Assembly (NCBI GenBank): GCA_038363925.1
Contig: JAQQWL010000003.1
Span: forward strand, 1,984,001 to 2,048,000
Reading direction: 5' to 3'
Length of the DNA stretch: 64,000 bases
Source of the DNA: Apiospora phragmitis
Taxonomy: Eukaryota; Ascomycota; Sordariomycetes; Amphisphaeriales; Apiosporaceae
The notes under the pieces were generated by a model, which worked only from the letters and a program-made list of their open reading frames with translations, searched no databases and was not told the DNA's origin. Position numbers and translations under genes: made by a program. This document shows, piece by piece, positions 23,738-35,076 of the stretch. Numbering within the stretch: position 1 is the first letter of the stretch; the number at the start of each line of letters is the position of its first letter.

Positions 23738-25687
23738 ATGAGTGAAGAAAAGCAACCGCGTACGGGAGGAATCTCAGGTGCATGGTCGTCAAGTCATCGG
23801 GAATTCAGGGGCCGCAGAAGAAGAGTCCAGGGGCACTGTCACAAGCCAATCTCAAGACCCGCGCACGTCGCCAACGCAAATTGACAGCAGCGAGAATGGC
23901 GCCACCGAGACCAGCATTTGGACGCTCCTCGACTACTGGAAGCCTCAAAGATGCCGGTACGACCCCAAGAACCCACCGCAGTTTACGCTGGCGACGAACA
24001 TCCTCCTTGGTTTCGTAAGTGACGACGTTCCTACCTCGCCCTCACTAGGTGCCAGGTAGGTGCATGGCTAACAAGTGCGAGTCAAACAAAAGGCCGGAAC
24101 ATTCACCGTAGCGAACCTCTACTACCCACAGCCCATTCTGAACTTGATCGCCGAAGAGTTCAACGTGAGCTATGAACGGTCCTCTTTGGTCGCCACCTTG
24201 AGCCAAGGCGGCTATGCGGTAGGCTTACTGCTCGTCTGCCCCTTGGGCGACAAGGTCCCGAGGCGGCCGTTCGTGCTACTGCTAGTATTCCTTACTGCCA
24301 CGGTGGTAGGTATTTTCCTTCGTTTCAGAGAGAGAAGACGATTTCTGACTCTCGCAGTGGCTCGGCTTGTGTCTTACCAAGAACTTCGAAGTGTTTATCG
24401 CTCTTTCGCTCGTCTGTGGTGTTGGGTAAGTCGATATGAGCTAGCGAAGTGCGCTGCGATAGCTTTTCATGCTGCGAAGATATATACTGATAGTTGTCGT
24501 AGCACGGTGACGCCCCAGATCATGCTGCCCCTTGTTGGTGACCTGGCGCCACCAGAGAAACGGGCTGCTTCGTTGTCGGTAGTTGTTTCTGGGCTAGCCA
24601 TGGGGCTGCTCATAGCTCGTGTCCTGTCCGGAATCGTCGCCAACTACACCTCCTGGCGCAATATCTACTGGCTCGCCTTCGGGGCCCAGTACACCGTGCT
24701 CACCCTGCTGTTCTTCTTTCTGCCCGACTACCCGGCCAAGGACGCGAAACTGCCGTACTTCCGCCTGCTCTCGGACATCGTCAAGATGGTCGTGACGGAG
24801 CCGCTGCTGCTGCAGGCGTGCCTGAGCGGCTTCCTCCTGAGCGCCGCCTTCACCTCGTTCTGGACCACGCTGACCTTCCTGCTCGCGTCGCCGCCCTACT
24901 CCTACTCGTCGCTCGAGATCGGGCTCTTCGCCCTCATCGGCCTCGCCGTCATCGCGCTGGGCCCGCTGTGGTCGCGCCTGATCACGGACCGGTTCGTGCC
25001 GCTATTCTCCGTCGTCCTGGGCCTGTCGTTCGAGTTCGCGGGCATCGTGTTCGGCACCTTCACCGGCACCTTCACCATCGCGGGCCCCATCGTCATGGCC
25101 ATCACCATGGACACGGGCGCCAACTTCGCGCACACGGCCAACCGGTCCAACGTGTACAACCTCGACCCCAAGGCGCGGAACCGGGTCAATACCGCCTACA
25201 TGGTGTTTTGCTTCGCCGGCCAGTAAGTTGCAATGCTTGCTGGGAATTTTGCAATTTTCTCTAACTACAATTCATGGCTAAGTTGAAGATTTAGGCTGAC
25301 GGGAACTGCCGTGGGCAACCGACTGTACGCCCAGGAGGATGGCTATGGAGTAGCGGCTGTAATAGTAAGTACTCGCCCGGTGGTGGTGGTTAGACCCAAT
25401 AACCACGACTGCACTGACAGACGAGACCAGTTGCATTCATCGGCGCAGCCATTCTTATCTGCTTCGCACGAGGGCCACGGGAAACAGGTTGGCTGGGCTG
25501 GCACGGCGGTTGGAACATTAGACGGGAAACCCGAACTCCAAATCCCAGCGCCCAGCCGCTGAGCCATGGATCGGATACGGAGACGGCAATCGAGGCGGCA
25601 GGCTCGATCCAGGGAGAGGATGCATCTGCAGGCGCCCGCCATAATGATGCGACTAAGAAGACGTGGACACAAATGACTGGAAGATGA
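23738..25687 (+). CDS. MFS transporter (bacterial-like DHA1 / YnfM-type), N-terminal frame uncertain
   Basis: Exons: 23738-24014, 24093-24305, 24358-24425, 24503-25222, 25295-25364, 25421-25687; all introns GT-AG, phases fit from exon 1 end to stop. Family hallmarks: FTVANLYYPQPILN at TM1, VATLSQGGYAVGLLLVCPLGD (core GGYAVGLL), QIMLPLVGDLAPPEKRA, IARVLSGIVANYTSWRNIYW, PYSYSSLEIGLFALIG, and MDTGANFAHTANRSNVYNLD (core ANRSNVYNLD). The cytoplasmic tail is hydrophilic (HGSDTETAIEAAGSIQ). The good start ATG (23738, MSEEKQPRTGG) is one base out of frame with the rest. The downstream frame has no Met before TM1, so there is one extra base between about 23741 and 23815, possibly in the GGGG run near 23808, or an unseen short intron. 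About 446 aa after correction. Substrate unknown. Confidence 0.85.
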
Positions 25688-26251
25688 GGGATTGTTGAGT
25701 GTATGGAAGTTACGAAATACTTAGCTCAATGCTTACATGTTGGTACATATGAGACAGAAAGGCAGGTGCCATCCACCACAGCCTGGACCAACGTTCTCGT
25801 GACACTCTGATTCCCTACGGCGTTGGAAGCAGATACGAATATTTCATCAAAAGTGATTGTTGGAATTCATGTCTCGCTTCTCCCGTTTGCGTGGCACTTT
25901 TGTCAACTCCGTCGTGTGGCCTTCCTTTGTTATGTATTTGGTGGCTGCTCTACGACCCCATTTCCGTCCAGAGCCTTTGTCGCATTAAAAGACTGCCCCC
26001 ATTCCAACAGAACAATGCTCTCTAAATAATACCCTTACACAAAGAACCATCGTGACGGCCAATTGGAACCATGTTGCATCTTTCTTCAAGTCTCCAAGCC
26101 AAGGGCCCATGGCACCATTCCGAAATACCGCCCATCCATATTCCTTCCAAACATAGCGAACCTCACGTTTATTGCCACTGACGACGAGTTAGTAGCTTTT
26201 GGGCTTAACAGAAGATATCCAAACCCACACTATCCTGTCAAGTCTCCCATA
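25688..26251. other. Intergenic
   Basis: Between two plus-strand genes. The frame of the next gene is open upstream of its chosen start (from 26063), but that extension is not protein-like, so the ATG at 26252 was preferred. Nothing else seen. Confidence 0.35.
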
Positions 26252-29200
26252 ATGGCTGGAAGATTTCCTAATAATTTCACGCCCGGCGGCGGGGGAACCC
26301 CCAATAGAGCATCCGCGAAAGGGAGCCAAGCGGGCACTACCAACAACCCACTGCTGATTCCTCTGTCTCCTTGGGCAGCAAGGTTCGATCACGCTGACGT
26401 CCCGTTCGACTTCGGCGATGGCCTGCGCCATTCCGGGACCGCACCGCTATATCCAAGCCTTGATGCAGTGAACTACCATGATCTCCCCTCTTCTCAGCAA
26501 CCCCTGAACATGCCCGACGAACAAGGGCTAGACAGGCTTTTCTACACCGAGAAATGGCAGAACCAGAAACTGCAGGGTCTGAAATCGTGGCAGGCGGGAG
26601 CGATAAAGTAAGTGCCGTCGCCGATAGCCTCTGGGCGACTACCCCTTTCTCTTAATCGACCGCATCCGATCCGTTGAATCTGACCCCAAGGGCTATAGTG
26701 AAGACATGGCCCACCTACCGTACCATGGCGGACATTCGGCCAACTACAATCATGCAGAGAACTACAGAAGGTTTGAGAGTCATGTGCTCACGGTCAATGA
26801 GCCAAGCTGGTTCAACGTCATGAAGAAGGAAAATTGGTTTGATACAGAGGTAAAGCCTTACCCTAATGAGACGAGGCCGCATATCAGCCACTGGACGGTA
26901 AAAGACCCTAGGATCTGGTCCGAAGTAAGGATCCTCCTCGAGTACGCCTATAGGGTGATAGATCAGCTCATCAAAGAACGGGATCCATGGTAAGCAGTTT
27001 CCACCAAGCCCACCAGCCGCAAGCGGCATGAGCTAGATCTGGTGCGTATTGACCTGTAGCGCTCTAGGCTGGATACACTGATGTTCGGGGACATGGTCAA
27101 ACTGGACGGAACCCCAGTCGATCCAAAATCGACTGTCGAACCAGAGAAGTATGTTCTACAATCACGGCAATCGGCTAACCTGCCCGATCGAGGCGCGTAC
27201 GAGGCCATCGCGCGGCAAAGGTTCGAAGAGCTCACCCGCTTTGCCTCGTTCGGCTTCGCCGACGAGTGGGACCATGAAATGGAAGATGTGACTTTTAGGG
27301 GGGTCACCAATGCTTTGCAAGATCCCAGCCGGGCACACGAGCCGGGCTATAAAATGGTCACTCTTGTGTTGATCAGCTCCTCTATCCTTCGTGATTTATG
27401 TCAAGATGCACCGAATAAACCCACCCCGGCCGAGACTAGCTTCGGAAGATTGGATGCAGCAACTACTGTAAGACACTGTCCCCCTCCACCAATCCGGCTT
27501 TGGAACTGACGCGTTTGGATGCACTGCAGTTATTACACGAATTGATGGTATGGCACGAACCGCCGTCTAACCGATTGGACACTACTGACGCGAGCTACAG
27601 CATGCCGTCTCCTATCAGCGACGCTATGAACGGTGGGATATACCGCAACACAAGGAACCGGTAAGAATGCCGTTTTTTTTTGGTTTGCCAGCCAGGAGGT
27701 TAGCTAATAAGTGATCGAACAACAGTACGTAGGAGACGACCAATTGCGCGAAGTGGGCATCTCTTTTGAACGACACGTCTTTGGCGGATCCGGGTCGCAC
27801 TTTGGCGAGTTTGCCACCAGGATGGTGGAGGGCCAGACAAACCGGTGGAAGCTAATTGAGTGGTGTTTCGAAAATGAAGACATAGCCGCCGCCTTAAGAA
27901 GTTACAACGAGGCGCCAAAAGATGCACTGGACATGTCGGACCTGAAACGCGGGGGCCGCATCGATATTTTCTGGCATGCTCCTGCCTTCTTCGCTGCTCT
28001 TCTATTCACCGACCAGTACTGGGACGACGTGATAGCGAAGAAAGGCCGCAATTCCCTCAAGCCGCCTGCGGTTGCCTTCGCGCCCAACCGCCAAAACATC
28101 GAGGATGACAGCGCGATGTTCCATTCCCTACAGGTGTCGGAGATAGAACCGGCGGTGGACGAGCTGCGAGCGCCGCTGCAGAAGGTTCGTGCGGCGTTGC
28201 GGAACCGGAACCGGCAGATGGCACAGCTTCGCCCCTGGTACGGCGACGAGCACGCTCGGTGGGAGAAGAGCCTCTGGGGCTGGACCACGATTCGCACGTA
28301 CATCGAGACTTTCCGCAGCTATCACGCACGGAGAGATTTACGAGGTTGCCTTGACACGCTGTGGATGGTCAGAAATATCTCCGACAACTACACGAGGAAC
28401 CCTAGCCACCAAAAGTACGCAGATGAACGTGCTACCTACATAGCTTATTGGATGCTGCACTTTCTCATGGCAGCATCGCTTCCCATCAAGTCTGTCTATG
28501 CCGAAAAGTTTGATGTTTACAGAGGCTATTTTAACACACAAACGGCAAACTGGACGGCGTCAGCGAGGAATGTGTGGCGCCTGAATCGGCGGGATCGACG
28601 AGCCCGTGACCTACCCACTATTGCGCCTCAAACTCCTGCGCAGCACCCGATGGACTTCCTCCGGTTGGCGGAGGATGTACTCTTCCCCCTGAATCATTGT
28701 CTGTTGACATCAAGGCCTTGGATCTTCGCGCTCGTCCAGTGCTACCGAGATCTCTACCGGCAGCGCCAGCAGCCGTCCACCAACCCCCAGGACGACTGGG
28801 CCGACTTCGTCTTCGACGTCCCTACCTACAGCCGCAGTGACGCCTACGTCATGACGCAAAGAGCGGTCTCTTACCTGAACAGCATGGCGGGGCTCTCGCT
28901 TACGACCACGCCGCTACCGGACAACTCCTTTGAAAGGGAAGGGATTGAATACAGTCCGAAGATGAAGGCAACGGAGCCAAAGCCGAAATTCACCCGCTTT
29001 TGGACAAACACCGAAGTCGCGGACCGTGGCTGGATTATTGTACGCAACTCCAATGGGTATCCGGAAGTCTGGAACCCCACAGGAGTCGAGGTCGGGAATT
29101 TTGGCTCGAACCAACAGGCCCTGGAAATAGTACTCGAAAAGTGGCATTGCGGCAAGGTGTTGAAGAATGACACCGATTCTCTTGTGGAAGAATTTCGTCG

Positions 29201-30497
29201 GGACCTCAGGAGCCAACCGTATCGGCATATGGGACTGTTGCTGATGTGGTACACGGAGAACGAGGTACTGGAGATGGACGGTGCCCTCTCTAGACCACAT
29301 TACAAGATGGATGGGGCCTGGGTCTATAATATCACCGGTAGGTGGGATCTCTCTCCTGCTTGTAATAATGTCGTATGGGGAGAGTGGCTTGCTGACTAGC
29401 TCGATCCTGTCACAGAGTTCTTATCCACTGCTACCATAATGGAAGAAGAGGCTGTGTTAGCCGAAGACAGCCAGAACCCTGGATACCTAGTCAGCGATAA
29501 AATAACGAAGGAGACTTGGGCCAAGTTGTGGCCCTATCGGTGCGGTGGTCTGCGGCCTGAAGTGGCCGAGCCCTTAACGAAGCCGATCGATGCACCTATA
29601 TTGCTTACCTGGGACCAGCTTCGATCGCACGACAACCCAGACAACGGCATTTACATTGCTATCGATGAAATCATATATGACGTGACCGGTAATTACTCGC
29701 CCCCAACCATCCGCCCCCCCTCTCTTTCGATGTTCAGTGCGTGTAAAATGACAATTGGCTAACCCGGGTTCATCACGCGACCACCAGACTACTGCCAACA
29801 TCACCCCGCGCACTTCTCGGTGCTCGCGAGCCTAGTCGGCCGCGACGCGACGGCGGACTTCAAGGCCGTGCACCCCGGGGGCATGGCGTCGCTGCCTATC
29901 GCGGCGGTGCAGCACACGATCCGGCGGGTGGGCCGGGTGGTGCCGGAGTGGGACGGGCAGTTCATCCCGGCCGACTGCTACGCGCTGCACGACTTCCTGC
30001 TCCGCTGCGGCTTGGCCGAGTACCAGCGCGGCTACGGCGGGCTCGACATGACGGGCAGCCTCAGCGGCGGCGCCCACACGCCCGACACGCCCGACCTCGA
30101 GGAGCGCTTCCGCGCGCGCTTCGACTCGGCCGTGGCCAAGCGCCAGCACAACCTCGACAGCAAGCAGTGGGTCACGCTCGCCGAGCTGCAGGCGCACAAC
30201 GACCCCTTCAGCGTCGAGGGGGCTTGGGTCGCGACGGCTGAGTCGAATATGGTGTATGATGTCACGAGTGAGTTTTTGCCTGCCTACCTACTTATTAGTT
30301 AAACCTACAACCTCCCTTTTTTGCTACTTGGGCGGAGTTGCTGACGAGAACATCATCGCAGGTATCCTCAATACCCTCAATATTTCCCCGAAGACGTTCC
30401 TATGGATTTGGACACTTGCGTAGGAGAGATAATACGAGGAGCTGCGTTTTGGTTGAACGACAATATTAGGCACAGGCACCAGGGTTATCTGCATTAG
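26252..30497 (+). CDS. Large uncharacterised protein: zincin-like N-terminal part plus C-terminal cytochrome b5-like repeats (two frameshifts)
   Basis: I do not recognise the full family. Exons: 26252-26607, 26699-26989, 27068-27467, 27530-27660, 27726-29337, 29416-29688, 29788-30267, 30362-30497. Phases fit except at two joints, each needing one G (27659-27661 and 30267/30268); then 1,226 aa. The last exon's best frame ends in FWLNDNIRHRHQGYLH. C-terminal third: a cytochrome b5-like unit at about 1000-1060 (LLTWDQLRSHDNPDNGIYIA, IIYDVTDYC, LVGRDATADFKAVHPGG), with the usual first haem motif HPGG replaced by HHPA. Partial similar units lie before it (MDGAWVYNITEF) and after it (LAELQAHNDP, NMVYDVTRYP). 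Around 350-414, LLHELMVWHEPPS followed by REVGISFERHVFGG recalls zinc metallopeptidases (HExxH plus distant Glu), but HExxH is not exact. No signal peptide or clear TM helix. Function unknown; a redox or haem/steroid-binding role is only an inference. Confidence 0.75.
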
Positions 30498-32168
30498 TAG
30501 ACGATGGCTATATAGAAAAACAAATAGTTCGATTTTCGTTTGGACATTGCATGTATTATTCATCAGGTATCCATATTGTGATTTGAATATGCAGCAAAAT
30601 CGGTCGGGTTGTGTTTAGGCGGCATTGGTCCAACCAAAGGTTTTTACTTCAAGCCATTAGAAGAAAACAAGCAGAGTGTTTAGTTGCTGAAGAAACAGGT
30701 AGAAGTCTGGGAAGGACATGAGAGCTTCAACGTTGCATGAGGGATGCAGGATGAAATGGAGATGATGTTAATTAGCGATGAACGTTGCATGATTTCCATG
30801 CCATGGTCTTGTTGTCTTGGCTTGACAACGTCCAAGTGCGAAAAGCATGCGTTGGCGGCCCGCTTTCAGCCCCCAACCCCGTAACCCAAAGCCCCTGGCT
30901 CCCGAAAAACTAATACTCCTGTATCCCCTTCTTTACCTCTCCCCCGGCCCCCCCGAGAGCCGAGGGAAATCGTACCAGAAGATCACGACCTGGTTCTGGC
31001 TAGTCGTGCTAGGTGTTGTGTGACCAGGAAAAGCAAAAGAAAAGGCGGGCGCCCAAGCGACCCAGCCGATACGAGATTGTGGTATGCTACTATGTAACCG
31101 TTGTTGTTGTGGACCGTGGATCGAATCGAGGCTTGGCGGCAGGTTTGGTGACAGCAGGTTACTACCTGGACAGGTGACAGGCAAGCAGGTTAGTAGTGGA
31201 CTACGGGTCACAGCAACCATTAAGCTAAAACAGCGTGCTTTTGATTGATCATGAAGTCTCCAAGCAAAAAGCAAAAAGCGAAGACCCCCATTTAATAATT
31301 ACTATATTAATTATAACCATGTTGTTTCCGTTTCGGTTGCACTTGACTCGCAGAAGCTATTGATGGAAGTTGGAAAGTATTGCATTCTGAGAAGCAGGGC
31401 GGAGGAGCCGTGACTTGGTGAGGTGCGACAACACAGCACAGCCCCTTGGACCGTGCGTTGCAGAGGACGATGCGCCGGATGATCGGTGCTTGCCTCCAGC
31501 CTCTGCGCATGAACAACCAATCTCAGTAGACTTTCGGGGCGCCGAGGACGGTTCTAGCAGAAGCCCCCGACCGCCCGTCAAAGCCGAGGACCTTTGGACC
31601 TCCACTGCTGTTGTGCTGCAGGAGGTTCCCCACGATGGCACTTCCCATTTAGAAAGTCTAGCTCACTAGCGATGAACCTAGCCGTTGTGACCGCCTTGTG
31701 CCACGCTTCGTTTTTGCTGTTGGGGTCTCGGCGACTCCAGTTTTCAGCAAGTGAATACGGGCTGGGTGGAGCCGGGCTGTGCAATCCGATGGTAACCAGA
31801 TGTCAACCGATGACTTCATCCACCAAGAATCTTCCGCGGGTCGTACAAGCCAGGGTTTAGCTGGCTCAATTACCGGTGAGGGCGAGCCCACCCAGCAGCA
31901 GCAGCATCGTTGCGCCTCCTTCTAGAAGCCCCTTCCCTGATTCCTGACCCGCCCCCATATCGTATCGTGTGTACCACCGTACCACGTATACGACTGATCC
32001 CAAGTATATAAGCTTCACGAATCCTCCCGTAGTTCAGACATTTTCCTTTTACTCACCACCCTCAACAATCAACACATTCGTTCTACCTACCAACTCAGAT
32101 ATATTCTATTAATCACTTAATCACTCCCATCCAAACCAATCAACCAACCAACCACCCAAACCGCCAAC
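30498..32168. other. Intergenic, about 1.7 kb, upstream of phiA
   Basis: Long upstream region of the PhiA gene. Overlapping small ORFs on both strands (31307-31891) show no domain. The last 150 bp are pyrimidine-rich (cctttta, ctcaccaccctc), typical of highly expressed fungal promoters and leaders. Confidence 0.4.
32005..32012 (+). promoter_or_regulatory. TATA box of the phiA gene
   Basis: TATATAAG lies 157-164 nt before the ATG at 32169 and is followed by a CT- and CAAT/CACA-rich leader, the usual layout of strongly expressed fungal wall-protein genes. Assigned from position and match only. Confidence 0.6.
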
Positions 32169-32720
32169 ATGCAGTTCAAGAACATCGCCATCACCGCCGC
32201 CTCGGCCTCCGCCGTCTCGGCCCAGACCCCCATCGGCCAGACCTTCGGCGTCCTGTCCATCGCCTCGGGCACGCCGCTCCAGTACGCCGGCTGGAGCGCC
32301 AGTGCCCAGGGCATCTGGAACCTGGGCCCGGCCCAGGACGCGGGGTGCGACAAGGGCGCCAAGGAGGAGTTCGCGACCTTCCACCTGACCGACAAGTCGG
32401 AGCTGTTCCTCTTCAACAACGGCCAGAACCCGCCCCAGCAGCTCTGGGTCGACCGCTCCGGCATGGGCCAGGGCATCATGGGCTACACGACGGGCGTCCA
32501 GCCGACGGTGCGCAACGCCGAGCGCACCGGCTTCTCCATCGAGGACGGCCACCTCAAGTTCGACGGCGGCGACTTCCAGGCCTGCCCCGGCTACGAGGAC
32601 GGCGCCTACAAGATCTGGCTTGCTGGCATCACCAACCCCGGCGGCAACGCCAACTGCACCGCCATCGCCGCCCGCGTCCAGACCCTGTCGGAGCCCGTCG
32701 GCTGCCTGTACCAGTCATAA
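32169..32720 (+). CDS. phiA: Secreted cell-wall protein PhiA (phialide/conidiation family)
   Basis: Small secreted wall protein, 183 aa, single exon, no correction. Residues 1-18 (MQFKNIAITAASASAVSA) form a signal peptide with an AxA-like cleavage site. The family block VDRSGMGQGIMGYTTG is near-identical to Aspergillus nidulans PhiA, as are FACP/QACPGYEDGAYKIW and the ending PVGCLYQS. Four Cys remain in the mature protein (likely two disulphides), and there is one N-glycosylation site in NCTA. In Aspergillus, phiA is needed for normal phialide and conidium development and is abundant in the wall. Codon use is strongly C-ending, fitting high expression. Confidence 0.93.
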   Translation: MQFKNIAITAASASAVSAQTPIGQTFGVLSIASGTPLQYAGWSASAQGIWNLGPAQDAGCDKGAKEEFATFHLTDKSELFLFNNGQNPPQQLWVDRSGMGQGIMGYTTGVQPTVRNAERTGFSIEDGHLKFDGGDFQACPGYEDGAYKIWLAGITNPGGNANCTAIAARVQTLSEPVGCLYQS

Positions 32721-33013
32721 ACGTGTTCCCTTCTCATTGAGGAACACGGAGGGGAGGTGGAGGAGCTTTACGCATATCATGTAACGACAAAAACCTTTTT
32801 GCATATAGAACGGCACGTTGCTTTGGATCACGATCTAGAGGGATGAAACAATCTGAATACTACGATTTTGAGGTGCTAACACTTTTGGCTTTTCTCAATG
32901 ACATCAAAACCCTGTGATTCGAGTGAAATATTGTACAAGGTGTGTGTATTATACAGTAGTTCTGATTAGTATATTACCAGAGCATCATCTCCTTTCCCTG
33001 CATACTGTTGATA

Positions 33014-33911
33014 TCAACTGCTCTTCTTCACAAGTCTCTCCTCGATTGCCTTCTGCACGTCGGCCACCAGGTACTCATTGGGCGTGAGCGTCTGCACCCA
33101 CGCCCGCAGCCGCTCGGGCGGCGATCCGATCGCCGCGACGCAGATGTCGGCGAAGACCCGCAGTGAGCCCCGGAAGTGCCACGGCGCCAGCTCAGCCGTC
33201 AGCTGCGCCTCCTCGAGCTGCCGGAACATGTCCCGAAGTTCGTCCTCCCCGCTCCGTCGCAACCGCTGCCGCTGCGGCTCGTCGTCGTCATCGTCGTCGC
33301 TGCTGCTACTGCTACTGCTGTGGTCGTCATCGATGATGGTGGTCTTGTTATTGGAGGGGTTCAGGTCCAGGCCCAGACCCAGTTCCTGCTCGAGCGCGTG
33401 CAGAGATTCGTACACTTCGCGCATTTTGGCCTCCTGACACCCCTCGCAGTAGGCGCTCTCGACTTCGAGCACGATGGCTTCGCCCAAGCCGCTGTAGTCC
33501 GGGGGGGATCACCTCGTGCTTCCGCAGCTTGGCCAGGACGGACTCATGCATGGGCCTCCGCATGTTGTGTTCGCAGCAAAAGCTGTGTTTCAGAAGCGAC
33601 TTTGTCTTCGTCGTCGAAGTTGTAGTCGTTGTCTTCATCGCCTGCTGCCGGGGATCATACTCATCGTGATGTATTGCTACTTCCTCTGTTACGTTTATTG
33701 TTGTTGTTGCTGTGGCTGCGGTTGTCTTCACAGGAGGAGGGCACGTGATGCAGCCGTCGCTCGTGCCGAGGTGGACGGTGATCTGCGCGAATTCCTGGTC
33801 GCGCGGCACGAGCCCGGCCCGCGTCATCTTCCGCAGTATGATGGCCGGGTGCTCGTAGACGGCGCTGTGGCCGCAGGGGAAGCGGCGGGTGACGTAGAAG
33901 GTGCTTTCCAT
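33014..33911 (-). CDS. Hypothetical Cys/His-rich protein (one frameshift)
   Basis: Single exon, about 298 aa after removing one base from the C7 run (G7 at 33501-33507, plus strand), which joins KHEVIPP to DYSGLGEAIVLEVE. The N-terminal half has spaced Cys/His pairs (FPCGHSAVY, GCITCPPP, FCCEHN) and the second half has CEGC, which could make zinc sites. The middle contains Thr-rich and Asp/Ser-rich low-complexity runs (SSSSSSSDDDDDDE). The C-terminal 80 residues look folded and helical (RDMFRQLEEAQLTAELAPWH, TLTPNEYLVADVQKAIEERL). No known family recognised; possibly one of the fungal proteins of unknown function with degenerate zinc-binding motifs. Convergent with phiA. Confidence 0.7.
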
Positions 33912-35076
33912 AATCTTGCTCGCTTCCGTTCCGGTATAGCTTAGTAAGTACGTATGTTCCGAATGACTTCTCTGTCTTTCTCTTAATTACCAAAGCTTTT
34001 CGACTTATCGGGCTCGGGGACTTGATCCTCCAACATGTGATCCCGGTTGAGTGTGTGTGTAAGTGTGTGGCGGTTGGTGGTGCGCAAGCTTCTTTGGTTA
34101 GTATTGCTATGGTGCCCGCCACGCCAACAACGAACCCATGCTAACTTATTTAGAGCCATATCGGAATAAAGGCCCTTTGTTTTGCTACAGAAAGTTCATA
34201 ATGCCCCGACAAAGGTGGCATGTCTAAAACAGAAAAGGGAAGATGTAAGACATGCTTCTCGCATCTTCAAGATCTTTGACATCTACATTTTTCAAGGAGC
34301 TAGCTCCATCGAGCCACGCCTATAGGATGAAAGTATTTTGACCTGATCTAGAAATGTCGGTATTTATCGGTTCCTCCGCTCTTTATGCATGTCGGTGGTA
34401 GCAGTAAGAGCCGTATCAAATTCAGGGAGGACCCCCAGCTTGTAAGTTCTAATTACACAATCATAAGTTATGCAGCAGGTATTATAGATGCCAACACGCA
34501 TGTGATCCGGAAGTCCACCTACTTACCATTGGCCATATGAGGTGGCCTTGGCAGTTGAATCCGTGAACGTATCTGCCTCCAGGTTCCACCTCCTAGTTAT
34601 AGGGGCGGTGTGTGATAGATGTTCATATTCATGGTGGTTGCCTGGCCCTTATTCTGGCGCTCCATGAAGTGTTCGGAGGAATTGATATAGAGCAAATGGC
34701 ATATATAATATGTGAGGGCAGGGATGCAATCCGAACTATTCGACATCCGACCACCGGAGGATGGGTTAGATCATGGAGAGCAGCCCTGAGCTCCTAGATA
34801 TATTAACAGACCTTCTGTCAGAGTAAGGTCTGTATTGCCGTAAACCATTACAGTCCGTGGTCCAGTTTGTTTTGATACGATTATAACAATAATGACAGTG
34901 GAAGTCGATATTTGCGGACATAGACTTATGTAGTGACCTTTTCCACTGTGGTGCAACTCCAATAAAGTTGAATATACAGACCTCTTAAATCCCGTGACAG
35001 AAAGTACAGCGGGCAAAGAGTTCCATCGAGTCACAACCTTGGCTGAGCGCGGGGAAGCGCCCCCGAGTATTACATA
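33912..35076. other. Intergenic, about 1.2 kb
   Basis: Upstream of the hypothetical gene (minus strand) and downstream of the P450. It has a GT-rich stretch near 34050-34070. No ORF above about 90 codons with any family likeness and no RNA gene seen. Confidence 0.4.

Noticed and set aside
30933..31891. Several overlapping ORFs upstream of phiA
   Set aside because: On both strands in conflicting frames, none with domain content; treated as promoter-proximal noncoding DNA.
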